Positions 8,876 through 18,423 are shown, numbered from the stretch's first letter. The stretch is DNA of 64,000 nt from CAJXMH01 sp040220135 (GCA_040220135.1 JAVJTT010000020.1:434001-498000), one strand, 5' to 3'. A program made the numbers and translations. The notes: a model not told the origin generated them from the sequence alone.

Positions 8876-9622
8876 TTATGTAAAGTGATTGGTGTTTGTT
8901 TTCCACCATTTAATCAAAATATAGCCAAACAACATTCCTCCCAAATGAGCAAAATGCGCCACATTGTCAGCAGGATTGTTAGAGAGGCCAAGGAATAATT
9001 CTAAAGCGCCATAAATAATGACAAAATACTTTGCCTTCAGCGGAATGGGAGGAATCAAAAGCATTAACTGCACATTGGGGAACAGCATTCCAAAAGCCAA
9101 TAAGATTCCAAACACCGCCCCTGAGGCTCCAACAGTGGAGCGATTGATCAAGCCATTGATCTCTGCTAGGAGCGGGTCGGCATAGTTTTTACCAGATTGT
9201 ACTACCTCTGCTCCTTCATTCAAGATCATTTGATATACCTCAGGTGGCACTTCACTGATTAATGATTGGATTCTTATTTCTGTTACGATCAGTTGAATCA
9301 AGCCGGCACCAATCCCGGTAATCATGTAATAAATGAGAAACTTTTTTGGTCCCCATACTTGCTCTAGTATTCGCCCAAACATCCAAAGCGCAAACATGTT
9401 AAAAAATAAATGACTGATGCCTCCATGCAGAAACATATAGGTAATCAGCTGGTGAGGTTTAAAAAGGTCGCTTTTCCAATGGTGTAAACCCAATAATTCT
9501 GTGAGATCAAAACCCGACTTAAAACCAACAAAAGTGGCGAGAAGCATCAGTAAGTTGATGATCAAAAGGTTTTTTACTACCTCCGGAATGTTACTTAATG
9601 GGTTTCCTCCTCCAAAATTCAT
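8876..9622 (-). CDS. Rhomboid family intramembrane serine protease
   Basis: A 248-residue polytopic rhomboid protease. Landmarks are YMFLHGGISHLFFNMFALW (helix 1-2 loop and helix 2), FGRILEQVWG, the nucleophile GASG (TVGASGAVFGILLAFG) and the catalytic His helix AHFAHLGGMLFGY. A loop of about 40 residues between helices 3 and 4 is acidic. The start overlaps the mutL stop by 4 bp (ATGA), and the gene is followed directly by a second rhomboid gene. A mutL-rhomboid-rhomboid arrangement is one I associate with other Bacteroidota. Confidence 0.92.
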   Translation of the reverse strand: MNFGGGNPLSNIPEVVKNLLIINLLMLLATFVGFKSGFDLTELLGLHHWKSDLFKPHQLITYMFLHGGISHLFFNMFALWMFGRILEQVWGPKKFLIYYMITGIGAGLIQLIVTEIRIQSLISEVPPEVYQMILNEGAEVVQSGKNYADPLLAEINGLINRSTVGASGAVFGILLAFGMLFPNVQLMLLIPPIPLKAKYFVIIYGALELFLGLSNNPADNVAHFAHLGGMLFGYILIKWWKTNTNHFT

Positions 9623-11460
9623 GAGCGTTTGAATTGTTTATCTAGCTCTTCTAAAGCATAAGTTATTACAATGGGTTTTCCGTTGGGTAAATGATAAGGC
9701 ATTTCACAAGCAAAAAGTTCATCGATCAGTTGATTCATTTCTTCGTTTTCAAGTCGCTTCCCGCTTTTTATGCTCATAGAGTGGGCTAAAGCTTGCAGCA
9801 ATTTCATGCGGGGTTTATGGTCAGGACTGCCTTGGTTGTTTTTAAAGCCTTCCAACAATTGTTCGATCAGATTGGCGGCCGATTGTTCTCCAAGCTCAGA
9901 AGGAGCACCGTTGATTACAACTTCATTTCCGCTAAAAAAGCTCAAGTCAAAACCAATGTTTTCCAAATCGGCTTTTAAGCCTTCTAGCAAGCTTTTGTCT
10001 TCGGCATTAATCTCAATCCGTTCCGGAAAAAGCAATTGTTGACTATTGCCCTGTTGATGCGCTAGTTTTTGTTGAAATTTTTCCCAAAGAATCCGTTCAT
10101 GTGCCCGCTGTTGGTCGATTAGAATAAAGCCCGACTTTAAGTGACTTAAAATGTATTTTCGATGCAATTGCATTACTTTTTTCTCGGCATTTTCCTCGTT
10201 TTCGAAAGAGGTTTGGGCACTTTTTGAAAAATGATTTGCATTTTCAGTGGTGGCTTCATTGTCTTCGTAGAGCTTTTCCCATTGTTTTTGAAGCGATTCT
10301 TTTTCTCTTTTAAAAGGAAAATTTATGTTCCCTTGCTTTTGCTTTTTTTCCTTGTCAAATGGGTTAAAGTCTGGGTTAACGGTAATGTTAGGCATTCGAA
10401 TAGCTTCTCCCTTCTTGAGTTCGGGTAGGTCAAAAGTGCTCTCTCTTTCAAAGTCTAAAGATGGTGCTACATTAAACCGGCCCAAAGCCTGTCTAACGGC
10501 CGTTCGAATGATGGCGTAAATGGCACGTTCTTCTTCAAACTTGATTTCCGTTTTAGTGGGGTGAATGTTGATGTCGATCTTCGCCGGATTAATTTCCATT
10601 TTTAGAAAATAGGAAGGAAAGTGGTCTTTGGGCAATAGTTCTTCAAAAGCAGCTTGCACCGCGTGATTTAAGTAAGGTGATTTGATAAAGCGTTGATTCA
10701 CAAAGAAATATTGTTCTCCTCTGGTTTTCTTTGCAAATTCCGGTTTGCCTACAAAGCCCTCCACTTCAACAATGTCTGTGCTTTCCTTTACCGGAACCAA
10801 GCGTTGATTGTATTTATTGCCAAAAATGTTGACTATTCGTTGCCTGAAATTTCCTTTGGGCAAGCGGTATACCTCACTTTGATCGTTGTGCATATTCATT
10901 ACCACTTCCGGATGAATCATGGCCACTCTCAAAAACTCTTCGATGATGTGCTTGGTCTCAACCGGATTACTTTTTAGGAAATTTCGTCGGGCAGGAATGT
11001 TAAAAAACAAATTCTTAACGCTGATTTGTGTTCCTTCAGCACATTGACAAAATTCTTGACTTTTTACCTCGCTTCCCTCCAACACAAGCTGAGTGCCAAG
11101 CTCCGCTTTAGTAGTCTTGGTTTTAATTTCTACTTGAGAAACGGCTGCAATGGATGGAACAGCTTCACCCCGGAACCCCATGGTGCGTAAATCAAAAAGG
11201 TCTTCTACTTTTTTAATTTTAGAAGTAGCGTGTCTTTCCAAACAAAGTCGGGCATCGGTTTCAGACATCCCAATGCCATTGTCAATTACTTGAATTAAAG
11301 TTTTGCCTGCATTTTTAATGATCAGACTAACTTCTGTTGCGCCTGCATCAATGGAGTTTTCAAGTAGCTCTTTTACAGCAGAAGCCGGTCTTTGAACTAC
11401 TTCACCGGCTGCAATTTGGTTGGCGACTGAATCTGGTAAAAGCTGAATGATATCGGGCAT
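9619..11460 (-). CDS. mutL: DNA mismatch repair protein MutL
   Basis: A GHKL ATPase that couples MutS mismatch recognition to strand removal. The ATG at 11460 is preferred over the one at 11499 because the protein then starts MPDIIQLLP, directly before the N-box; length 613. Seen motifs: NQIAAGEV (about 14-21), DNGIGM, TMGFRGEAVPSIA, then the transducer domain with NQRFIKSP and INVHPTK-like INIHPTKTEIKFEEE. A long Lys/Gln-rich linker (about 340-420) leads to the dimerisation domain. The endonuclease motif DQHA(x)2E(x)4E reads DQQRAHERILWE, and the later Cys-containing motifs are altered, so nicking activity is uncertain. Two rhomboid genes follow in the operon. Confidence 0.95.
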   Translation of the reverse strand: MPDIIQLLPDSVANQIAAGEVVQRPASAVKELLENSIDAGATEVSLIIKNAGKTLIQVIDNGIGMSETDARLCLERHATSKIKKVEDLFDLRTMGFRGEAVPSIAAVSQVEIKTKTTKAELGTQLVLEGSEVKSQEFCQCAEGTQISVKNLFFNIPARRNFLKSNPVETKHIIEEFLRVAMIHPEVVMNMHNDQSEVYRLPKGNFRQRIVNIFGNKYNQRLVPVKESTDIVEVEGFVGKPEFAKKTRGEQYFFVNQRFIKSPYLNHAVQAAFEELLPKDHFPSYFLKMEINPAKIDINIHPTKTEIKFEEERAIYAIIRTAVRQALGRFNVAPSLDFERESTFDLPELKKGEAIRMPNITVNPDFNPFDKEKKQKQGNINFPFKREKESLQKQWEKLYEDNEATTENANHFSKSAQTSFENEENAEKKVMQLHRKYILSHLKSGFILIDQQRAHERILWEKFQQKLAHQQGNSQQLLFPERIEINAEDKSLLEGLKADLENIGFDLSFFSGNEVVINGAPSELGEQSAANLIEQLLEGFKNNQGSPDHKPRMKLLQALAHSMSIKSGKRLENEEMNQLIDELFACEMPYHLPNGKPIVITYALEELDKQFKRS

Positions 11461-11637
11461 AGACTTGTTCTTCTTTTCCTTGCTAAAAGGAGCCCTCAAA
11501 GGTAGCTAAATTAGCAGCCTTTGAAAATAAGTTAATAGCTGTTGTGTGGGATGTTTTTGCTTTTTTAACGAACGGCTTAGGTTGGAAAGCTAAAAACTAA
11601 AATAAGCTCAATCCCATTCTGTTTGAGAGAAGCCTGT

Positions 11638-11667
11638 TGTCACTTCTCGACTTCGCTCGAAGTGACA
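11638..11667. repeat. Palindromic intergenic repeat (TGTCACTTC...GAAGTGACA)
   Basis: A 30-bp imperfect palindrome with 9-bp outer arms TGTCACTTC and GAAGTGACA around CGACTTCGCTCG-like sequence. From memory, this kind of palindrome is scattered through intergenic spaces of many Bacteroidota genomes. Its right half is also the first part of the 24-bp tandem repeat that follows, so the array seems to have grown from it. No function is assigned. Confidence 0.6.
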
Positions 11668-11822
11668 AGCTAAAGTGTGCTCGAAGTGACAAGCTAAAGT
11701 GTGCTCGAAGGGACAAGCAAAATTGTGCTCAAAGTGACAGGCACTAGCATGCTTGTAGAGGCAAGAAATGGCATGCTCGAAATGGCAAGCAGCAGTATGC
11801 TCGATAAAACAAGCATTGGTTT
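11655..11822. repeat. Seven-unit 24-bp tandem repeat, decaying from left to right
   Basis: Exactly seven consecutive 24-bp units start at 11655, 11679, 11703, 11727, 11751, 11775 and 11799. Units 1 and 2 are identical (GCTCGAAGTGACAAGCTAAA then GTGT); unit 3 differs at a few positions and later units diverge progressively, keeping GCTCGA and CAAGC as anchors. The gap between mutL (start 11460) and the gene at 11890-12165 contains nothing else. The period equals eight codons and units 1-3 are open in one frame, but a stop appears in unit 4 and there is no start, so it is not coding. Confidence 0.85.
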
Positions 11823-11889
11823 GTACGAATGTAGATTGTGTTCAATGTGCTAAGCAAGGGGGTGCTCAAACTGAGATAAAAAGTCCCTT

Positions 11890-12165
11890 TTACAGATAGA
11901 GAATTACATAGCACAAGCCGCAAAGCAAGGCAATGATAAAAAGCAAACGAACATTGGATTTTTTAGAAAAAGAAGAATTGTTCTTGTTGGCTTCCCAGCG
12001 ATCTCTTAAGCTTCTTCCTCCTGCATGACTCAAGGTAGACTTTCCTTTCATTTCAGCTTCAATTTGTGCATATCGATTCTGAAAAGCCTCTTTATCTGCA
12101 TCATAATAGCGCGGACTAAAATTAAAGCGCTTGTTTCTACCGGATTTAAAGAAAGATGAAATCAT
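11890..12165 (-). CDS. Small C-tail-anchored protein, conserved in Bacteroidota
   Basis: A 91-residue protein. Residues 1-65 are basic and polar (RYYDADKEAFQNRYAQIE, likely helical), and residues 72-91 are one hydrophobic segment at the very C-terminus, giving a tail-anchored topology. I remember similar short genes next to mutL in Flavobacteriia, sometimes mislabelled riboflavin synthase subunit beta; nothing in the sequence supports that enzyme. Function unknown. Confidence 0.65.
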   Translation of the reverse strand: MISSFFKSGRNKRFNFSPRYYDADKEAFQNRYAQIEAEMKGKSTLSHAGGRSLRDRWEANKNNSSFSKKSNVRLLFIIALLCGLCYVILYL

Positions 12166-12307
12166 AATTCAAAGGTAAGTAGAAATGAAAACTACTCCAA
12201 TTAAGATTTATTGTTCTACCATTAACTCACTGCTGTTTATAAGTAGGAAAGGGAGGGATTTCTTTGGTCTGCTTATTGTTTACTTTCGTTAAGAATAAAC
12301 TATTTCT

Positions 12308-15300
12308 ATGTTGCGAAACTTTTTATTTGGCGTGCTTATTCTGAGTAGCTTGAGCTTTCAGTCCAGACAAACCATTCACTACCCCTATGAAGAGAAGGTT
12401 GAATTTATAAATACTTCAACCCCATGGGCAGATTCTTTGATCCAGGTGATGAGCCTTAAAGAAAAAATTGGGCAGCTGTTCAATATCGCGGCATATTCCA
12501 ACAAAGGGGAGAAGCATACCGAGGAAGTGTTAACCGCTATTAAAGAATATAAAGTAGGAGGCTTAACCTTTTTTCAGGGCGGCCCGCATCGGCAAGCCAA
12601 ATTGAGCAATTTTTATCAAGAGAACTCCAACATACCGCTAATGGTAGCGATGGATGCAGAGTGGGGGGTAAGCATGAGAATCGACAGCAGCATGAAGTAT
12701 CCTTGGCAAATGACTTTGGGCGCTATTCAGGATGAAAGCTTAATCGAAGAAATGGGAAAGCAAATTGGTGAGCAATGTCGTAGATTGGGGGTGCATGTCA
12801 ATTTTGCTCCTGTGGTTGATGTGAATAATAACCCCGATAATCCGGTGATCTTTGCCCGTTCTTTTGGAGAGAATAAAGAGAATGTAACACGCAAGGGAAT
12901 CGCTTATATGAAAGGGCTTCAAGCCGCCAAGGTAATTGCCTGTGCCAAACATTTTCCCGGTCATGGCGATACAGACACTGATTCTCATATTCGGTTGCCT
13001 GTAGTAAATCATTCTCAAGCGAGAATCGATAGCTTGGAAATTTATCCCTTTAGGCAGCTTGTTCATGCCGGGGTAGCGAGCATTATGACTGCGCACCTCA
13101 ATTTACCCCAACTAATGAAAGGCGATAAGAATGCATCTTCCTTAAGCCCTTTGATCGTGGATAGCATCTTAAAACAGGAACTCAGCTTTGAAGGCTTGAT
13201 CTTTACCGATGGCTTAAATATGGGAGGGGTTGCCAAATACCAAGAATCTGCACAAATTGACGTACAGGCTTTGGTCGCGGGTAATGATGTATTGCTGCTT
13301 TCGCAAGATGTGCCTGCAGCTATTAAGGCCATTGAAGCAGCCATTAAAAAGGAGCAATTGAGTGAGGATCAAATTACCGCTTCTGCCCACAAGGTTTTAA
13401 AGGCCAAAGAGTGGCTGGGCTTGCATGAAGAAACTCAGGTAGAGCTTAAGCATCTACTTCAAGATTTAAACAAACCCGAGTACCTTTATTTAAACAGGCA
13501 ATTGGTAGAAGCCAGCTTGACTATGCTAAGAAACGAAAAGAAACGCTTACCTGTTAAATCATTGAAAGGGAAAAAGATGATTTCCCTTGCTTTTGCAGAG
13601 AAGGGAGTAGCTTACCGAGCTTTTCAGGAAGGGTTAAACCGCTATGCAAGGGTTGATACATTGCACTTTTCCTCATTGCCAGTTGCAAAGCAAAAAGCAT
13701 TGATGGATACTTTACTAACTTATGATGAAGTGTTTGTTAGTGTTCACAAGTCCAATAAACACCCTTGGGTTAGTGCCGAAATTAATACAGAGTTTAAGAA
13801 CTTCATTAACATTTTAAGGTTAAAGAAAGAGGTTAATTTATGTCTCTTTGCCAATGCTTATGCCTTGCAAGACTTTTTAGCAGCTGAGTTTGTGCCCAGT
13901 CTCATTGTTTCCTACCAAAACAGTGAGTTGGCTCAAGACCTTAGCTCTCAGTTGATTTTTGGTGGCGTTCAAGCGAAAGGGAAATTGCCGATATCAGTTT
14001 CGCAAAACCTAAAAAGTGGAATGGGTAGTTTAAGTCCTGAACCTTTTAGGCTAAAGTATACGGTTCCTGAAGAATTACAACTAAAAACCAGAGAATTAGA
14101 AGCAGTAACTGAGATTGTAGAAGAGGGAATTGCCCAAAAAGCATATCCAGGTGCTCAAGTATACATTGCCAAAGCAGGGAAAGTAATTTATCATAGAAGT
14201 TTTGGGAGTCATACTTACAAAAAAAATAGGCATGTGAAATCATCAGACCTTTACGACTTGGCCTCTGTAACGAAAATTGCCTCTACCTTATTAGCCATTA
14301 TGGAGTTAGATGGAGAAGGGAAGTTGTCTTTAGATGATGAACTAGGTAAGCATTTAAGAATGACTAGAGGGACTGATTATGAACATTTGATCTTACGCGA
14401 TATATTGGCTCATCAAGCTGGTTTGGCAGCTTGGATTCCTTTTTACAATAAAACCTTAAAGAAAGGTCAACTGCGTTATGATCTATACAGTAAAGCTCCC
14501 TCTGAGAAATATTCAGTGCAAATTGCAAAGGATCTTTACATGATTCCGGAATACAAGGACACTATTTTTTACCGTATTTTAAACCGGGCAGAAGTCAAAA
14601 AGAAGAAAGAATACCGCTACAGTGATGTCGGCTATTACTTTTTGAAAGAGATTGTAGAACGCTACAGAAAGATGCCTATTGAGTCTTATAATCAAAAGGC
14701 CTTTTATGAGCCTTTGGGTATGCACAGAACTACTTTTCTACCCCTAGAAAAGTTTAGTTTGAAAGAAATTACCCCCACAGAAAACGACAAGGTCTTTCGC
14801 AAGCAATTAATACACGGTTATGTGCACGATCCCGGGGCAGCTATGTTAGGTGGAGTAGGCGGCCATGCCGGCTTATTTGCCAATGCCAATGATGTAGGCA
14901 AGCTGATGCAAATGTACTTGCAAGATGGTAAGTATGGTGGAGCTGAATATTTAAAGGCAGAAGTGCTAGAAGAGTATACAAATTGCCAATATTGCGAGGA
15001 TTCTATACCACATGATCCGGAAGAGAACCGCAGAGGTGCAGGATTTGATAAACCTTCTGTGCATGGAGAACCTGGACCAACCTGTGATTGCATTTCTTTT
15101 GAGAGTTTTGGTCACAGCGGATTTACCGGAACTTATGCTTGGGTAGATCCTACAGAAGATTTGGTATATGTTTTTCTTTCTAATCGGGTATATCCGGATG
15201 CTAACAATCCTAAGCTGGTAAAGCTGAATATTCGCACTCGCATTCAAGAAAAAATCTATGAGGCAATTTCCAATATGAAATACCGAAATTCGCAAGACAA

Positions 15301-15319
15301 ACAATCTACAAGCTCATGA
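12308..15319 (+). CDS. GH3 beta-N-acetylhexosaminidase fused to a beta-lactamase-like serine hydrolase
   Basis: A 1003-residue exported protein with two enzymes in one chain. After a signal peptide (1-20), residues about 40-390 are a GH3 domain with the NagZ-type signature KHFPGHGDTDTDSH (near 216, catalytic His/Asp dyad) and the nucleophile Asp in FTDGLNMGG (near 300). A GH3 C-terminal-like domain follows to about 590. Residues about 600-990 are a class C beta-lactamase/penicillin-binding-like serine hydrolase with SVTK (SxxK, near 652), YSD (usually YxN) and HSG. The fusion is common in Bacteroidota and suggests joint trimming of peptidoglycan glycan and peptide in the periplasm. The last 4 bp overlap bshA. 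Confidence 0.9.
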   Translation: MLRNFLFGVLILSSLSFQSRQTIHYPYEEKVEFINTSTPWADSLIQVMSLKEKIGQLFNIAAYSNKGEKHTEEVLTAIKEYKVGGLTFFQGGPHRQAKLSNFYQENSNIPLMVAMDAEWGVSMRIDSSMKYPWQMTLGAIQDESLIEEMGKQIGEQCRRLGVHVNFAPVVDVNNNPDNPVIFARSFGENKENVTRKGIAYMKGLQAAKVIACAKHFPGHGDTDTDSHIRLPVVNHSQARIDSLEIYPFRQLVHAGVASIMTAHLNLPQLMKGDKNASSLSPLIVDSILKQELSFEGLIFTDGLNMGGVAKYQESAQIDVQALVAGNDVLLLSQDVPAAIKAIEAAIKKEQLSEDQITASAHKVLKAKEWLGLHEETQVELKHLLQDLNKPEYLYLNRQLVEASLTMLRNEKKRLPVKSLKGKKMISLAFAEKGVAYRAFQEGLNRYARVDTLHFSSLPVAKQKALMDTLLTYDEVFVSVHKSNKHPWVSAEINTEFKNFINILRLKKEVNLCLFANAYALQDFLAAEFVPSLIVSYQNSELAQDLSSQLIFGGVQAKGKLPISVSQNLKSGMGSLSPEPFRLKYTVPEELQLKTRELEAVTEIVEEGIAQKAYPGAQVYIAKAGKVIYHRSFGSHTYKKNRHVKSSDLYDLASVTKIASTLLAIMELDGEGKLSLDDELGKHLRMTRGTDYEHLILRDILAHQAGLAAWIPFYNKTLKKGQLRYDLYSKAPSEKYSVQIAKDLYMIPEYKDTIFYRILNRAEVKKKKEYRYSDVGYYFLKEIVERYRKMPIESYNQKAFYEPLGMHRTTFLPLEKFSLKEITPTENDKVFRKQLIHGYVHDPGAAMLGGVGGHAGLFANANDVGKLMQMYLQDGKYGGAEYLKAEVLEEYTNCQYCEDSIPHDPEENRRGAGFDKPSVHGEPGPTCDCISFESFGHSGFTGTYAWVDPTEDLVYVFLSNRVYPDANNPKLVKLNIRTRIQEKIYEAISNMKYRNSQDKQSTSS

Positions 15320-16440
15320 CTATTGGAATTGTCTGTTATCCCACCTTCGGCGGAAGCGGGGTGGTAGCAACAGAATTGGGGAAAGCCTTGGCACAAAAAG
15401 GGCATCAAATCCATTTTATCTCTTACCGTCAGCCTGTGCGCTTAGATACCTTCTCTGAAAATATCCACTATCATGAGGTAAGCGTTTCTGACTATCCACT
15501 CTTTGATTACCAGCCTTATGAATTGGTACTATCTAGTAAGTTGGTAGACGTAGTCAAACACGAAAAGCTCGATCTATTGCATGTTCATTATGCCATTCCT
15601 CACGCTTCTGCAGCCTATATGGCGCAGCGAATTTTAGAGTCAGAAGGAATCCGCATTCCTTTTATTACCACCTTACATGGAACCGACATTACCTTGGTAG
15701 GGAAAGACAGCTCCTTTGAACCGGTGATTACTTTTGCCATCAATCAGTCTGATGCGGTAACAGCCGTTTCAGAAAGTTTGAAGCAGGATACTCTGAACCA
15801 CTTTAAGGTGCAAAATGAAATCGAGGTTATTCCCAATTTTGTTTGCGTAGAGGGCTGCGAGGAACCTCGGATTGACCTTGAATTAAAACATCACATGGCA
15901 CCAAACGGAGAGCGAATTTTGGCGCACGTTTCCAATTTTAGAAAAGTAAAGCGAATTAATGATGTGATTGAGGTATTTGACCGAGTGCGTAAAGAAATTC
16001 CGGCAAAGCTGATGTTGGTGGGCGATGGCCCGGAGCGCCATGGGGCGGAAGAATTGTGTCGTGAAAAAGGCATTATCGACGACCTTTACATGTTAGGAAA
16101 AGTGCAAGACACTGATCGAGTGATTGGCATTGCAGATCTATTCTTACTCCCTTCTGAATTTGAAAGCTTTGGCCTGGCAGCATTAGAAGCCATGAGTGCC
16201 GGAGTGCCAGTAATCTCTTCGAACACAGGGGGTATTCCGGAAGTAAACTTGCAGGGCTACTCCGGTTTTCTAAGTGGAGTAGGAGAGGTAGACGAAATGG
16301 CGGAAAACGCCATGAAAATACTCAGGAGTGATGAAGACTTGAAGCAATTTAAAGCACAAGCCTTTGAACAAGCAAAAAAGTTTGATATTGTGAAGATATT
16401 GCCTCGCTACGAATCTTTATATAAGCGACTTATGTCTTAA
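15316..16440 (+). CDS. bshA: N-acetyl-alpha-D-glucosaminyl L-malate synthase BshA
   Basis: A GT4-family glycosyltransferase that joins UDP-GlcNAc and L-malate, the first step of bacillithiol synthesis. The 374-residue length is standard. Landmarks are the N-terminal IVCYPTFGGSGVVATELG, the HVHYAIPHA substrate loop, LHGTDITLVG and the donor-site EFESFGLAALEAMSAG (E-x7-E). It starts inside the stop of the preceding GH3 fusion gene (ATGA), so they are translationally coupled. No other bsh gene is in the window. Confidence 0.95.
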   Translation: MTIGIVCYPTFGGSGVVATELGKALAQKGHQIHFISYRQPVRLDTFSENIHYHEVSVSDYPLFDYQPYELVLSSKLVDVVKHEKLDLLHVHYAIPHASAAYMAQRILESEGIRIPFITTLHGTDITLVGKDSSFEPVITFAINQSDAVTAVSESLKQDTLNHFKVQNEIEVIPNFVCVEGCEEPRIDLELKHHMAPNGERILAHVSNFRKVKRINDVIEVFDRVRKEIPAKLMLVGDGPERHGAEELCREKGIIDDLYMLGKVQDTDRVIGIADLFLLPSEFESFGLAALEAMSAGVPVISSNTGGIPEVNLQGYSGFLSGVGEVDEMAENAMKILRSDEDLKQFKAQAFEQAKKFDIVKILPRYESLYKRLMS

Positions 16441-16479
16441 AAAAATAAAATAGCAAAAGAATTGGACGAAATAGTAGTT

Positions 16480-16507
16480 TTTCTTTTCGGCGAATTAGTT
16501 ACTTTTG
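16480..16507 (+). promoter_or_regulatory. Putative promoter of tRNA-Arg
   Basis: TACTTTTG at 16500-16507 fits the Bacteroidota -7 consensus TAnnTTTG exactly and ends 11 bp before the mature tRNA 5' end. The -33 region (about 16480) is only a T-run, so the second element is weak. Confidence 0.5.
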
Positions 16508-16518
16508 CCCTCCCCAAT

Positions 16519-16592
16519 GGCCTTGTAGCTTAACTGGATAGAGCACCGCACTACGGATGCGGAGGTTCGGGGTTCGACTCCCTGCAAGGTCA
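16519..16592 (+). tRNA. tRNA-Arg (anticodon ACG)
   Basis: A complete 74-nt cloverleaf. Acceptor stem GGCCTTG pairs with CAAGGTC with one G-T pair; U8-A9 are present; D arm GCTT/GAGC; anticodon stem CCGCA/TGCGG with loop CTACGGA giving anticodon ACG; T arm with TTCGACT loop; discriminator base A. The 3' CCA is not encoded. The A34 is expected to be edited to inosine by TadA, as in other bacterial tRNA-Arg(ACG). Confidence 0.97.
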
Positions 16593-16595
16593 CTT

Positions 16596-16626
16596 AAAAT
16601 CCTCATCAATACGATGAGGATTTTTT
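16596..16626. terminator. Intrinsic terminator after tRNA-Arg
   Basis: A 12-bp perfect stem (AAAATCCTCATC at 16596-16607 and GATGAGGATTTT at 16613-16624), loop AATAC, then further T residues. It ends the tRNA transcript and, with A-runs on the other side, probably also the convergent gene at 16645-18243. Confidence 0.9.
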
Positions 16627-16644
16627 CATTTTCATAAGGTCTTA

Positions 16645-18243
16645 TTACTTTACAATTACCTTATTGATAGAGACCTCTTCAAAAGTGCTGACACGAACAA
16701 AATAAACCCCTTTGGCCAATCTAGTTCGGTCTAGCATATTAACTTCCGTATAGCTTGTAAAGTCTTCAATGTATAGATTCTTGGAATTTATCAGTCTTCC
16801 ATCAGAGGCAAGCAGATCTATTTGATATTCCCCTGAGTCTACCTTTTCAAGTTCAACAAAAAGTGACTCGCCTAGATTAGGGTTCGGGTATACGGTTAAA
16901 TTTTTAGCTAAATTTTGCTTTTCTTTTTCTATGTAAATCACTTCCGAATAAGAAAACTTTCCATCAAAATCAGTTTGCTTTAACCGATAGTAGCCTTCCT
17001 TAGCTTGCTTTTTAAGCAGTTCTTTCTCATACAAAATAGGAGTTGTTGAATTGCCTGCTCCCTTCTCTTTGAAAATAGGAGTGAATTTTTTTCCATCTAG
17101 GCTATATTCAATTGTGAAATAATCGTTGTTAGTTTCACTAAGTGTTTTCCATTCAAGGTATAATGTGGTTTCTTTTAAGTGAGCTTTAAAAAAAGCAAGT
17201 TGAATGGGCAAAGCTGCTGATGCAGACTCTTCGCAATATGAGGTTCCTGCGCTATAGGCACCTCCGCCATTCTGAGCAGGTGTTCCACTTTCATCTAAAG
17301 CGCAAATGTCATTGTCTCCGGCAATGGTTCCATAATTTGTAATGCTATTGGTTCTTAGAATGCCTGTGCCATCTACAGTTCCGCCACCATTAACAGTTAA
17401 GCCACTTTCAATTAGAGTCACTCCATCATTGGTGAAGGATCCGCCGTTTTGTGTAAAGCTACCGCTAACATCAACCACTCCATCATTTTGCAAAGTGCCA
17501 CCATTGTTGGCAAAGTTGCCATCTACGTTTAATCTACCATCATTGTTCATGGTAGAACCTGAGTTTGCAGTAAAATTGCCTCCAAGATTAATTTCAGTGC
17601 CACTTGCGGTATTTAAAGTAGAGCTACTATTTAATTTAAGGTTGCCACCAATATCAGCGTCATTGTTAAAGTTTAGTATTGCGTTGCTGTTATTATTATT
17701 TATATTTCCATCGACTGTAGTTGGTCCGTTAAAAGTTATTTCTCCGTTATTGTTTTGAATGTTATTTCCGGCATAGAAAGAACTATTAAAAGTAACATCA
17801 CCTCCATTGTTATTGAAGTTGTTTTGCACATTAGTAGCTTGGTTGCTAAGCAATGTGCTATTGTTTCCAATGGTTAAATTATTATCAACATCTAAGGTGC
17901 TGCTATGAATCCCGTTTGAGGTGCTATTGAGTGTATAGTTTTTTACTGTAAGTGGACCTGAGGCATTTAGGCTTGCTCCGTTATACAGGGCAATATTATG
18001 GTTGGTGCCTACCAAAGAGCCGGAGTTATTTATAATTAAACTACCTGCATAGCCAAAATTTTGGTTAAGGGTAACATCATGATTAATAATTACTTCATCA
18101 CCTGAGCCAATGTAACCACCGGGCTTCCCATTGGCGTCCCAAGTGGCGTTGTCATTCCAATTTCCATCAGAGACAGTAGTATAGGTGGTTGCAAAGAGTG
18201 TTGTGCTGAGAAATATAAAAAGTTGAGTAACAAAAAATTTCAT
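16645..18243 (-). CDS. Secreted beta-helix protein with type IX sorting domain
   Basis: A 532-residue exported protein. Signal peptide 1-18; then a G8-like start (DGNWNDNATWD...VIINHDVTL) and a long Asn/Gly/Thr/Ser-rich stretch of imperfect repeats (about 70-320; units such as NNNGGDVTFN and NNDGRLNVDGNF), expected to form a right-handed parallel beta-helix. Residues about 350-440 look like a fibronectin-like or jelly-roll module seen in Bacteroidota cargo (PIQLAFFKAHLKETTLYLEW). Residues about 455-532 are the type A C-terminal sorting domain of the type IX system (NLTVYPNPNLGESLFVEL, GVYFVRVS, NKVIVK). It is likely secreted or surface-attached; ligand unknown. Confidence 0.85.
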   Translation of the reverse strand: MKFFVTQLFIFLSTTLFATTYTTVSDGNWNDNATWDANGKPGGYIGSGDEVIINHDVTLNQNFGYAGSLIINNSGSLVGTNHNIALYNGASLNASGPLTVKNYTLNSTSNGIHSSTLDVDNNLTIGNNSTLLSNQATNVQNNFNNNGGDVTFNSSFYAGNNIQNNNGEITFNGPTTVDGNINNNNSNAILNFNNDADIGGNLKLNSSSTLNTASGTEINLGGNFTANSGSTMNNDGRLNVDGNFANNGGTLQNDGVVDVSGSFTQNGGSFTNDGVTLIESGLTVNGGGTVDGTGILRTNSITNYGTIAGDNDICALDESGTPAQNGGGAYSAGTSYCEESASAALPIQLAFFKAHLKETTLYLEWKTLSETNNDYFTIEYSLDGKKFTPIFKEKGAGNSTTPILYEKELLKKQAKEGYYRLKQTDFDGKFSYSEVIYIEKEKQNLAKNLTVYPNPNLGESLFVELEKVDSGEYQIDLLASDGRLINSKNLYIEDFTSYTEVNMLDRTRLAKGVYFVRVSTFEEVSINKVIVK

Positions 18244-18423
18244 TTGAAGGTGTCTGATTTGAGAAGTTTTACGTTAGTCGTGATGAAAAAGTTTTGATTT
18301 TTGTCAATTTTTAATAATTAGACGGAACAGTTAGCAGTTTCAAAAAAAAATCAACTGGGTGTAGAGATAAACTAAGGCTTTATCTGCTTGATGGGGAGAG
18401 CAACTAAATTGCTATTAGGAGTT

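Noticed and set aside
11655..11822. Tandem array as a CRISPR
   Set aside because: Units are contiguous 24-mers without spacers and there are no cas genes in the window.
11890..12165. Riboflavin synthase label for the small gene by mutL
   Set aside because: The protein is 91 residues with a C-terminal membrane helix and no riboflavin synthase motif.
17342..17758. A 138-codon plus-strand frame inside the beta-helix gene
   Set aside because: Mirror image of the Asn/Gly-rich repeats; no signal or motif, and the sense gene has a signal peptide and sorting domain.
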